A program made the position numbers and the translations under genes. From contig JADQBU010000171.1 in NCBI GenBank assembly GCA_016278435.1, forward strand, positions 1 through 6,371: a stretch of 6,371 nt of DNA. Reading direction: 5' to 3'. Source of the stretch: Halanaerobiales bacterium. Lineage in GTDB: Bacteria > Bacillota > Halanaerobiia > Halanaerobiales > JADQBU01. The notes under the pieces are model-generated. The model did no database searches. It had not been told where the DNA came from and saw only the letters and a list, made by a program, of their open reading frames with translations. This document shows positions 1-6,132 of this stretch, piece after piece (position 1 is the first letter of the stretch; every line of letters starts with the position of its first letter).

Positions 1-716
1 GAGCTTATGACCAGGTATTAAATGATATTGGTATTCAGAAATTGCCGGTTACAATCGCAATAGACAGAGCTGGTATTGTCGGTAGTGATGGGGAAACCCA
101 TCAGGGTGTCTTTGATTTTTCTTTCCTGAGGCCGATACCTAATTTTGTAATAATGGCTCCTTCTAATGAAAATGATTTACAGCATATGCTTTATACTGCA
201 ATAGAGTATAAGGAAGGGCCGGCTGCTCTTAGATATCCACGGGGTGAAGGAACGGGAGTGAAACTGGATAAAGTAATGAAAAAGATACCTATAGGTAAAG
301 CTAAACTGGTTAAAGAAGGTGAAGATATCTTATTACTGGCAATAGGAACTATGGTAAATCCGGCCTCTCAGGCTGCAGATAAACTGGAAAATGAAGGTAT
401 TTCTGCTGAGGTTATAAATGCAAGATTTTTAAAACCACTGGATGAAGATTTAATTATAAAGGAGATAAGTAAATTTAACAGGGTAATCACTATTGAAGAA
501 CAGGCACTGGCAGGGGGATTTGGAAGTGCCATACTGGAACTGGTAAATAAAAATGAGATAGAGGGTGTATCGATCAGGAGAATCGGTCTTCCAGATGAGT
601 TTATTACTCATGGAAAAGCAGATAAAATGAGAGAAAAATATGGACTGGACCAAAGCGGTATTATGCGGGTAGTAAGGGAAATGATGGATTCAAAACTGAA
701 AGAGGTCCAGGTATGA
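1..716 (+). CDS. dxs: 1-deoxy-D-xylulose-5-phosphate synthase, C-terminal part (5' end outside window)
   Basis: This is the last 237 residues of DXS, the thiamine-diphosphate enzyme that condenses pyruvate and glyceraldehyde 3-phosphate in the first step of the non-mevalonate (MEP) isoprenoid pathway in the cytosol. The reading frame is open from position 3, so the TTG at 42 is an internal Leu codon and not the start. Visible are the transketolase pyrimidine-binding motif DRAG (63-74), then the Asp (87-89) and His (99-101) of SDGETHQG, and RYPRG (from 231). By family knowledge these correspond to E. coli DXS residues that bind the cofactor or substrate. The rest, from about 300 on, is the transketolase C-terminal domain. 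Full-length DXS is about 620-640 residues, so roughly the first 60% lies upstream. Its stop overlaps the start of the next gene by four bases (ATGA, 713-716). No defect is visible in this part. Confidence 0.96.
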   Translation, partial: AYDQVLNDIGIQKLPVTIAIDRAGIVGSDGETHQGVFDFSFLRPIPNFVIMAPSNENDLQHMLYTAIEYKEGPAALRYPRGEGTGVKLDKVMKKIPIGKAKLVKEGEDILLLAIGTMVNPASQAADKLENEGISAEVINARFLKPLDEDLIIKEISKFNRVITIEEQALAGGFGSAILELVNKNEIEGVSIRRIGLPDEFITHGKADKMREKYGLDQSGIMRVVREMMDSKLKEVQV

Positions 717-1537
717 CCGGAAAGCAGCGTTTAGATCTCTTTCTGGTGGAAAACGGTTATTTTGAAACACGTAGTAAAGCTAAAAGGGCAATTATGGCTG
801 GTAAGATTATTGTTAATCACCAGATGATAGATAAGGCTGGTACAGTTATTGGACAGGACTCTGTAATAGAAATTAAAGGCAGTAAAATTCCCTATGTAAG
901 CAGGGGTGGTTTAAAACTTAAAAAAGCCCTTGATGTTTTCTTGATTAATCCGGAAGGAAAGGAAGCCATTGATATTGGAGCTTCAACAGGTGGTTTTACA
1001 GACTGTCTGCTTCAGTATGGAGCCAGTAAGGTGTATGCTATCGATGTAGGTTACGGTCAACTGGCCTGGAAATTAAGACAAGATGACAGGGTTGAGGTAA
1101 TAGAGAGAACCAATTTTCGTTACCTAACCCCGGCTGAATTACCTGTTGAGGTTCCATTGATAGTCACTGATGTCTCTTTTATATCACTGGAGTTGATTAT
1201 TCCACCTGCACTTAATTTTCTGAAAAAAAAAGGTGATTTTGTTGCATTGATAAAACCACAGTTTGAAGCAGGACCTGAAAATGTAGGGAAGAAAGGACTG
1301 ATCAAGAACAGTGAAGTCCATGTTGAGGTTATTTCAAATTTAAGTAGGTTTATTGATAAATTAAAATTGAGATTATTGGGACTTGATTCTTCCCCGATAA
1401 CAGGAGCCAGTAGTAAAAATATTGAGTTTTTGCTCCATCTTCAAAAGGATGAAAATGTTAATAATGACCTCGAGAGATGGAATCAAAAAATAGAAGAAGT
1501 AGTAAAAAAAGCACATGAAGAGTTGATAAAAAAATGA
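713..1537 (+). CDS. tlyA: TlyA family rRNA (cytidine-2'-O)-methyltransferase
   Basis: This 274-residue protein has an N-terminal S4 RNA-binding domain (about residues 5-65, starting RLDLFLVENG) followed by an FtsJ/RrmJ-type Rossmann methyltransferase. The SAM-binding motif is DIGASTGGFTD at residues 87-97. A K-D-K-E tetrad can be read at K68 (SRGGLK), D153 (TDVSF), K181 (ALIKPQ) and E238 (NIEF). This lines up with the tetrad described for Mycobacterium tuberculosis TlyA, which methylates 16S and 23S rRNA cytidines and so affects capreomycin sensitivity. Older annotations call the family hemolysin A; the methyltransferase role is the better supported one. The ATG at 713 overlaps the dxs stop and has a ribosome binding site (AAGAGGT, 700-706), which suggests translational coupling. 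There is an A9 run at 1223-1231. The end overlaps nadK by ATGA. Which rRNA positions are modified here is not visible from the sequence. Confidence 0.93.
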   Translation: MTGKQRLDLFLVENGYFETRSKAKRAIMAGKIIVNHQMIDKAGTVIGQDSVIEIKGSKIPYVSRGGLKLKKALDVFLINPEGKEAIDIGASTGGFTDCLLQYGASKVYAIDVGYGQLAWKLRQDDRVEVIERTNFRYLTPAELPVEVPLIVTDVSFISLELIIPPALNFLKKKGDFVALIKPQFEAGPENVGKKGLIKNSEVHVEVISNLSRFIDKLKLRLLGLDSSPITGASSKNIEFLLHLQKDENVNNDLERWNQKIEEVVKKAHEELIKK

Positions 1538-2400
1538 ACAGAAATTCAACTGTTGGCCTGGTTTTAAATATTAATAAGAAAAAGGCTTTTCTTCTGGCCT
1601 CCCGGGTAATTGACTGGTTACAAAAAAATGAAGTCAAATTTCTGATGGAAGAACGAGCAGCCCAGGAATATGAAGAAAGGGTTACCTCTGCCGATTATAA
1701 CAGAATGCGTAGCGAAGCCGACCTTATTATGTTATTCGGTGGAGATGGTACTTTTCTCCATACAGCTCACCATTTTATCGGGACAGATATACCCTTGCTG
1801 GGTATTAATCTAGGCGGTCTTGGATTTTTAACAGAAATTGAAATTGAAGAGATTGAAACGACTTTAAACCAACTATTAACAGGGAATTATACCCTGGAAA
1901 AGAGAATGTTACTGGAAGCTCAGGTCAGAAGAGATAACAAAACCAGGTTCCAGGCTTATGCTCTAAATGATGTTGCCCTTAACCGGGGAGCTAATGCCAG
2001 GATGGTACAGATTAAATTATTTATCAATGATGAATTTATTAATTCCTATAAAGCAGATGGTCTGGTCATCTCTACTCCTACAGGTTCAACTGCTTATTCT
2101 CTTTCGGCCGGTGGTCCGATTATTAATCCTCAGATTAGAGCAATCTTGATTACACCAATCTGTCCCCATACACTTTATGTAAGACCTATGGTAATTTCTG
2201 AAGAAGAGAGGCTACAGATAGAAGTGGCTGGGGAAGATGGTAAAATGATGATTACAGCAGATGGCAATTACGATTGCTGTCTATTAACCGGGGACCAAAT
2301 CAGGATAACTGCTTCTCAAAAAGAAATTTCACTGATAAAACTTCCAGATAAAACATTTTATTCTATATTACATAAAAAAATGAGGGTGGGCCTCGTATAA
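1534..2400 (+). CDS. nadK: NAD kinase (ATP or polyphosphate dependent)
   Basis: This 288-residue protein is the cytosolic kinase that phosphorylates NAD to NADP. All family hallmarks are present: GGDGT at residues 69-73 (nucleotide-binding loop with the catalytic-region Asp71), NLGGLGFLTE at 92-101, the ND motif at 145-146 that contacts NAD, and DGLVISTPTGSTAYSLSAGG at 175-194. The C-terminal beta domain includes ITPICPH. Length is normal for bacterial NadK (270-305 residues). The ATG at 1534 overlaps the tlyA stop. The only upstream ribosome-binding-like sequence is GAAGAG (1517-1522), 11 bases away and weak, so expression probably depends on translation arriving from tlyA. An A7 run ends on the first base of the start codon (see findings). 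NadK has no special functional link to its neighbours beyond shared operon placement, which is common in Firmicutes. Confidence 0.96.
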   Translation: MNRNSTVGLVLNINKKKAFLLASRVIDWLQKNEVKFLMEERAAQEYEERVTSADYNRMRSEADLIMLFGGDGTFLHTAHHFIGTDIPLLGINLGGLGFLTEIEIEEIETTLNQLLTGNYTLEKRMLLEAQVRRDNKTRFQAYALNDVALNRGANARMVQIKLFINDEFINSYKADGLVISTPTGSTAYSLSAGGPIINPQIRAILITPICPHTLYVRPMVISEEERLQIEVAGEDGKMMITADGNYDCCLLTGDQIRITASQKEISLIKLPDKTFYSILHKKMRVGLV

Positions 2401-2407
2401 GGGGGAG
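2401..2407 (+). promoter_or_regulatory. Strong ribosome binding site that fixes the argR TTG start
   Basis: The run GGGGGAG directly follows the nadK stop codon and lies five bases before the TTG at 2413. It supports this TTG as the start, because no ATG or GTG in the same frame lies at the expected distance and the resulting N-terminus (MKSKRH) matches the usual ArgR beginning. Confidence 0.75.
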
Positions 2408-2412
2408 TTGTT

Positions 2413-2865
2413 TTGAAGAGTAAAAGACATTTAAAGATATTAAGCCTGATAAAAAACGAAGATATTGGAACCCAGCAGGAGCTAGCTGCCAGATTACATG
2501 AATCTGGTATTGAAGTAACCCAGGCTACAATTTCCAGAGATATCAAGAAATTGGGCCTTTTAAAAGTACCTGATGGTAAAGGAGGATATAAGTATTCTTT
2601 TCCTAACCGAAACAACAAGGTCGATGCCCGGAACTGGCTGGAGAAGATGTTCCAGGATTTTGTAGTTGATATGGACTATAGTGAGAATCTTATTTTACTA
2701 AAAACTGTAAATGGCACAGCCGGTGGTCTGGGAGTGGCACTGGATAATTCTGATCTAGACGGAATTATGGGAACTATTGCCGGTGATGATACCTTATTAC
2801 TTGTAATAAAAAATAAAGAAAACACTGTTGAGATTTATAAAAAATTGGAGAATATGCTGAGTTAA
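2413..2865 (+). CDS. argR: Arginine repressor ArgR/AhrC
   Basis: This 150-residue protein is the usual size for the hexameric, arginine-sensing regulator that represses arginine biosynthesis and, in Bacillus, activates catabolism. Residues 1-70 form the winged helix-turn-helix DNA-binding domain, with the recognition-helix motif QATISRDIKKL starting at Q37 (SRD at 41-43). Residues about 80-150 form the oligomerisation and arginine-binding domain, with NGTAGGLGVALD (100-111) and DGIMGTIAGDDT (116-127). Its Asp125-Asp126 pair is the conserved arginine contact of the family. The start is TTG, supported by a good ribosome binding site and by the conserved MKSKRH opening. The gene sits 12 bases after nadK and 15 bases before recN, the standard Firmicute position. 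I saw no convincing ARG-box operator in this window, so self-regulation is not supported here; its targets lie elsewhere. Confidence 0.95.
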   Translation: MKSKRHLKILSLIKNEDIGTQQELAARLHESGIEVTQATISRDIKKLGLLKVPDGKGGYKYSFPNRNNKVDARNWLEKMFQDFVVDMDYSENLILLKTVNGTAGGLGVALDNSDLDGIMGTIAGDDTLLLVIKNKENTVEIYKKLENMLS

Positions 2866-2880
2866 CAGGAGGATAAGAAT

Positions 2881-4575
2881 ATGTTAGTAGACCTGCGGGT
2901 TAAAAATTTTGCTCTAATCGATAAATTAGATATAAATATTGAAAAAGGACTCAATGTCATTACCGGTGAAACCGGGGCCGGTAAATCAATAATTATCGGT
3001 GCACTTGATATGTTACTGGGTGCCCGCGCTTCTACAGATGTTATCAGAAATGAACAGGAAAAAGCCTATATTGAGGCTGTTTTTGAACCAGAGAATATTG
3101 AACGGATAAATAGTATTTTAGAAAAAGCAGGAATCGAACCAGAAGAAAATATTTTATTGCTCTCACGTGAAATCAGGTTAAATGGGAGAAATCGGAGTAG
3201 AATTAACGGCCAACTAGCTACACTGGGTATGGTCCGGGAATTGAGCAAATATCTTGTTGATATTCACGGACAGCATGACCACCAATCTTTGCTGGATTTC
3301 TCGCTACATTTAACCCTTCTTGATGAATATCTGGGAGAAGAAGCAGATAAACTACTTATTAAAATTTCAGAAGAATTTAAAAGATTACAGGAAATTGAGC
3401 AGAGGTTAAAGGAATTACAGATAAATGAAACTGAAAAAGCCCGGGAATTGGATATACTTCAATTTCAAATTAATGAAATTAAGCAGGCAGGTCTAAAACC
3501 AGGAGAAGAAAAAGAACTAAAGGAACAATATAATAAATTAACAAATATTGAAGAGATTTTTTCAATTACAGGTCAGTTATACAGTAATATAAACGGAGAG
3601 GATTTTAATCAGACCTCTCTGCTGGACGAGCTCGGTCTCTTAATGAAAGAAATTGATAAAATTAAGGACCTGGATTCTGAATTAAATAATATGTATAAAC
3701 AGTTGAATGATGTCTTTTATCAGTTACAGGATTTAGGTTATCAAGTAAATGACTATCATGAAAAACTGGAATTTAACCAGGGTAAGTTAAAGCAGATTGA
3801 AGATAGATTAAACCTGCTTAATAGTTTAATGAAAAAGTATGGTAATAGTGTTGAAGAGATTCTGGAATATAAAGAAGAAATAATTAGTAGGTATGATGAC
3901 CTCCAGTCCAGAGAAAAATTAATAAGAAAAATGGAAAATGAAAAAGAGGAAACTGAAGATAAATATCTGAATCTGGCCCGACAATTATCTGAATTAAGGA
4001 AAAACAAGGCCCATCAATTCGAAAAACAGATTATGAAGGAGTTTTCTGATTTAGCCCTGAAAGATACCATTTTTAAAGTTGATTTTAGGAAAAAAAGTCC
4101 GACTGAAAATGGAATAGACCGGGTTGAATTTTTGATTTCTACCAATCCAGGTGAAGAATTAAAATCATTAATTAATATAGCATCAGGTGGGGAGCTTTCT
4201 CGTATCATGCTGGCACTTAAGACGATCATTGCTGACCTGGATCAGGTTGAAACCCTGGTTTTTGATGAAGTTGATATAGGAGTTGGTGGAAAAACAGCTC
4301 AAAAAATGGCAGAAAAATTATATAAAATCTGTCAGCACCGGCAGGTTATCTGTATTACTCACTTGCCTCAAATTGCCAGTATGTCTGACCATCATTTTTA
4401 TATCACTAAAGAAACCAGAGATACTCACACTTATACTAATATTAAATCCTTAAACCGGGAACAAAAAAAGAAAGAACTTGCCAGAATGTTGGGTGGGGTA
4501 AAACAGACTGAGACAACATTAAAACATGCTGAAGAAATGATGCAGATGGCAGATAACAAGAAATCGAAACTATAA
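2881..4575 (+). CDS. recN: DNA repair protein RecN (SMC-like ATPase)
   Basis: This 564-residue protein acts on the nucleoid early in double-strand break repair, where RecN gathers or tethers broken ends before RecA-driven recombination. The head domain is split by a long coiled coil, as in SMC proteins. Walker A GETGAGKS is at residues 29-36, and the conserved DIHGQHDHQ is at 127-135. Glu/Lys/Leu-rich coiled-coil sequence covers about 155-380. The ABC signature ASGGELS is at 434-440, Walker B LVFDEVD at 459-465, and the switch histidine at 494 in THLPQIA. Length is close to B. subtilis RecN (about 576). The start has an ideal ribosome binding site, AGGAGG at 2867-2872, eight bases upstream. 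It is the last gene before a terminator. I saw no clear SOS (LexA/DinR) box in front of it, so it is probably transcribed from the upstream operon promoter. Confidence 0.97.
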   Translation: MLVDLRVKNFALIDKLDINIEKGLNVITGETGAGKSIIIGALDMLLGARASTDVIRNEQEKAYIEAVFEPENIERINSILEKAGIEPEENILLLSREIRLNGRNRSRINGQLATLGMVRELSKYLVDIHGQHDHQSLLDFSLHLTLLDEYLGEEADKLLIKISEEFKRLQEIEQRLKELQINETEKARELDILQFQINEIKQAGLKPGEEKELKEQYNKLTNIEEIFSITGQLYSNINGEDFNQTSLLDELGLLMKEIDKIKDLDSELNNMYKQLNDVFYQLQDLGYQVNDYHEKLEFNQGKLKQIEDRLNLLNSLMKKYGNSVEEILEYKEEIISRYDDLQSREKLIRKMENEKEETEDKYLNLARQLSELRKNKAHQFEKQIMKEFSDLALKDTIFKVDFRKKSPTENGIDRVEFLISTNPGEELKSLINIASGGELSRIMLALKTIIADLDQVETLVFDEVDIGVGGKTAQKMAEKLYKICQHRQVICITHLPQIASMSDHHFYITKETRDTHTYTNIKSLNREQKKKELARMLGGVKQTETTLKHAEEMMQMADNKKSKL

Positions 4576-4619
4576 ATAAGCCTGCCAATATATAACTGAA
4601 TAAGTACTGTTACCTTTGG

Positions 4620-4648
4620 GTATCTCTAATTATGGAGATACTTTTTTT
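4620..4648 (+). terminator. Rho-independent terminator after recN
   Basis: A perfect 7-base-pair stem pairs 4620-4626 (GTATCTC) with 4635-4641 (GAGATAC). An inner T-G wobble and a 6-base loop (AATTAT) complete the hairpin, which is followed at once by seven Ts (4642-4648). It lies 44 bases after the recN stop and should end the dxs-recN transcript. The stem is short and AT-rich, so some readthrough into spoIVB is possible. Confidence 0.85.
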
Positions 4649-4670
4649 ATTTTGAACCGGGTAAAGGGAT
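4647..4670 (+). repeat. Left arm of imperfect inverted repeat flanking spoIVB
   Basis: This 24-base arm matches the reverse complement of 6021-6044 at 21 positions. The last 13 bases (CGGGTAAAGGGAT, 4658-4670) are identical; the mismatches are at 4649, 4654 and 4657. It begins at the end of the terminator T run and lies in the probable promoter or leader region of spoIVB. Both arms are intergenic. Its function is unknown. Confidence 0.6.
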
Positions 4671-4680
4671 TATTAATATT
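4652..4680 (+). promoter_or_regulatory. Possible promoter for spoIVB (weak match)
   Basis: TTGAAC (4652-4657) and AATATT (4675-4680) are separated by 17 bases, each matching four of six sigma-A consensus positions. A promoter is expected here because a terminator lies just upstream. In B. subtilis, spoIVB is read by the forespore sigma factors G and F, and I did not find a clear match to either consensus. The true promoter class is therefore undecided. Confidence 0.25.
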
Positions 4681-4688
4681 GTAAGCTT

Positions 4689-4696
4689 GGGAGTGA
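4689..4696 (+). promoter_or_regulatory. Ribosome binding site supporting the spoIVB TTG start
   Basis: GGGAGTGA lies seven bases before the TTG at 4704. The alternative ATG at 4728 has only a poor AGGA three bases away. Starting at TTG also adds the positively charged HKRR stretch expected just before the membrane segment. Confidence 0.6.
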
Positions 4697-4703
4697 TTGT
4701 TAT

Positions 4704-6008
4704 TTGCATAAAAGAAGAATAGGATTGATGTCAGCTTTTTTAATAGTATTCATATTAATAAGTTCATATTTTATAATAAATAATATTTTGCCGGAAAGTA
4801 TTTCTATTATTGAAAATAATGAATCTACCCTGAATCTAACTTTGCCATTTGATTTATATATGAAAGCAAATAATAATAATGGACTGATGATTAATGGCAG
4901 AGAAATTGGTAGAGAATCCTTCAGGGTTGATACTGCCTCACCCCTTACAGTTAAGGGTGATAAAATTGGAGAATCACAAATTAATCTGAAACTATTTGGA
5001 TTTATTCCCCTGAAAACCATAAAAGTCAGCGTTATTCCCGAAATTAATGTTATTCCCGGGGGACAGGCTATCGGGGTTATACTGAGGAGTAAGGGTGTAA
5101 TGGTAGTTGAACAGACCTATGTGGAAGATAAATATGGGGAACGTCACTATCCGGCCAGAGATGCGGGTATTGAAGTAGGTGATACTATACTTCAGATAAA
5201 TGGAAAGACTGCAAATAAAAAAAGTAATATTTCAAATATAATCCAGGAATCTGCCGGGAATGGTGAAGTTATTACTTTTCTTGTCAAGAAAAGTAGTGAA
5301 AATATAGAAGAAATAAAAGTAAAGCCTGTAAGGAACCATAATGGAGACTATATGATTGGCTTATATGTTGATGATGGGGTAGCCGGTGTTGGTACTTTGA
5401 CCTTTTATCAACCTGATAATAATATTTTTGGTGCCCTGGGTCATGTGATAACAGAAGGTAATAGTAATATAAAAATTGATGTTCGTAAGGGCGAAATTGT
5501 AGAAGCCAAAATATCAGGAATAAATTATGGAAGAAGGGGTTTGCCGGGAGAAAAGCGAGGTACCTTTTTTAATGCCCGAAATATCCTTGGCTCTATAAAC
5601 ACAAACACCAGATTTGGAATTTATGGAAGATTAAATCGCGTTCCCCAGAACCAGTATTTTGATAAGCCTATACCGGTAGCAGCTATTTCCCAGGTTCATA
5701 AGGGACCAGCTAAAATATATACTGTGGTCAAAGGTGGTAAAATTGATCAGTTTCAGATAAATATTGACCGGGTTTTTCATCAGACAACACCGGAGCCTAA
5801 AAGTATGATAATAAGCATTACTGACCCTGAACTAAAAAAACTTACCGGGGGTATTATTCAGGGTATGAGCGGAAGCCCCATTGTTCAGGATAATAAACTT
5901 GTGGGAGCAGTTACACATGTATTTATAAAAAATCCTGCCAGAGGTTATGGTGTATTTGCCGAATGGATGTTAAGAGAGTCCAGTATATTGGAAAACATGA
6001 ACAATTAA
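4704..6008 (+). CDS. spoIVB: SpoIVB sporulation signalling serine protease (peptidase family S55)
   Basis: This 434-residue protein compares with about 425 in B. subtilis. In that model SpoIVB is made in the forespore, exported into the space between the two membranes, and cleaves SpoIVFA, which lets SpoIVFB process pro-sigma-K in the mother cell. An N-terminal HKRR stretch precedes one hydrophobic segment (about residues 7-25), a signal anchor. A PDZ domain covers about 110-205, with GVILRSKGVMVVE and GIEVGDTILQINGK. The S55 protease domain follows, with a readable triad: His247 in GALGHVI, Asp374 in ITDPEL and Ser389 in GMSGSP. Each lies 11 residues beyond the B. subtilis triad as I recall it (H236, D363, S378), so the enzyme looks intact. 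The TTG start is chosen for its ribosome binding site; ATG at 4728 is the alternative. The gene stands alone between the recN terminator and the spo0A promoter region. Whether the host has SpoIVFA/FB cannot be seen here. Confidence 0.96.
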   Translation: MHKRRIGLMSAFLIVFILISSYFIINNILPESISIIENNESTLNLTLPFDLYMKANNNNGLMINGREIGRESFRVDTASPLTVKGDKIGESQINLKLFGFIPLKTIKVSVIPEINVIPGGQAIGVILRSKGVMVVEQTYVEDKYGERHYPARDAGIEVGDTILQINGKTANKKSNISNIIQESAGNGEVITFLVKKSSENIEEIKVKPVRNHNGDYMIGLYVDDGVAGVGTLTFYQPDNNIFGALGHVITEGNSNIKIDVRKGEIVEAKISGINYGRRGLPGEKRGTFFNARNILGSINTNTRFGIYGRLNRVPQNQYFDKPIPVAAISQVHKGPAKIYTVVKGGKIDQFQINIDRVFHQTTPEPKSMIISITDPELKKLTGGIIQGMSGSPIVQDNKLVGAVTHVFIKNPARGYGVFAEWMLRESSILENMNN

Positions 6009-6020
6009 ATAAAATATCTC

Positions 6021-6044
6021 ATCCCTTTACCCGTTTTAAAAAAA
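6021..6044 (-). repeat. Right arm of imperfect inverted repeat flanking spoIVB
   Basis: Read on the minus strand, this arm matches 4647-4670 at 21 of 24 positions. The perfect 13-base core lies at 6021-6033 (ATCCCTTTACCCG on the + strand). It starts 13 bases after the spoIVB stop and overlaps the -35 region of a possible vegetative spo0A promoter. It does not form a hairpin by itself, so it is not a simple terminator. Confidence 0.6.
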
Positions 6045-6064
6045 TGTGATGTAAAAATTATACT
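6036..6064 (+). promoter_or_regulatory. Possible sigma-A promoter upstream of spo0A
   Basis: TTAAAA (6036-6041), a 17-base spacer and TATACT (6059-6064) match four of six and five of six consensus positions. It lies upstream of the sigma-H-type promoter. This recalls the vegetative-then-sporulation promoter pair of B. subtilis spo0A, although the sequence is AT-rich enough for a chance match. Confidence 0.35.
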
Positions 6065-6070
6065 TTTTAA

Positions 6071-6100
6071 AAAGGTATTTGGTAAGTTTATGTAGAATAT
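6071..6100 (+). promoter_or_regulatory. Sigma-H promoter of spo0A
   Basis: The -35 element AAAGGTATT (6071-6079) matches the sigma-H consensus RnAGGAWWW at all but one defined position. After 12 bases, the -10 element GTAGAAT (6092-6098) matches RnnGAAT exactly. Transcription would begin near 6105, leaving a leader of about 28 bases that holds the ribosome binding site. Sigma-H control of spo0A is established in B. subtilis and fits this site. Confidence 0.7.
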
Positions 6101-6132
6101 AAAATATACTAGTAAAAAGGGGGCAGGAAAAT

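Noticed and set aside
42..44. TTG as a possible start for the first gene
   Set aside because: The same frame is open to the left edge and encodes residues (AYDQVLNDIGIQKLP) that fit internal DXS sequence, so the gene simply begins outside the window.
450..653. Minus-strand open frame of 67 codons inside dxs
   Set aside because: It is opposite a conserved domain, has no ribosome binding site that I can see and resembles no family; the other antisense frames at 1120-1305, 2358-2618, 3066-3248, 3756-4007, 4014-4229 and 4700-5020 fail for the same reasons.
1967..2149. Plus-strand open frame of 60 codons inside nadK
   Set aside because: It overlaps the conserved ND and TPTGSTAY motifs of nadK in another frame, and its Leu-rich product is what a shifted reading of that sequence gives.
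2340..2412. ARG box (ArgR operator) before argR
   Set aside because: The AT-rich end of nadK has only loose resemblance to an operator half-site and lies within coding sequence; no paired box is visible.
4704..6008. spoIVB as cargo of an invertible or mobile segment because repeats flank it
   Set aside because: The gene is in its conserved place between recN and spo0A, and no recombinase, target duplication or compositional shift is visible, so a regulatory explanation of the repeats is preferred.
6062..6076. Palindrome ACTTTTTAAAAAGGT as a terminator for spoIVB
   Set aside because: It is almost all A and T, has no loop and no following T run, and it overlaps the -35 element of the sigma-H promoter. 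I see no convincing terminator after spoIVB.
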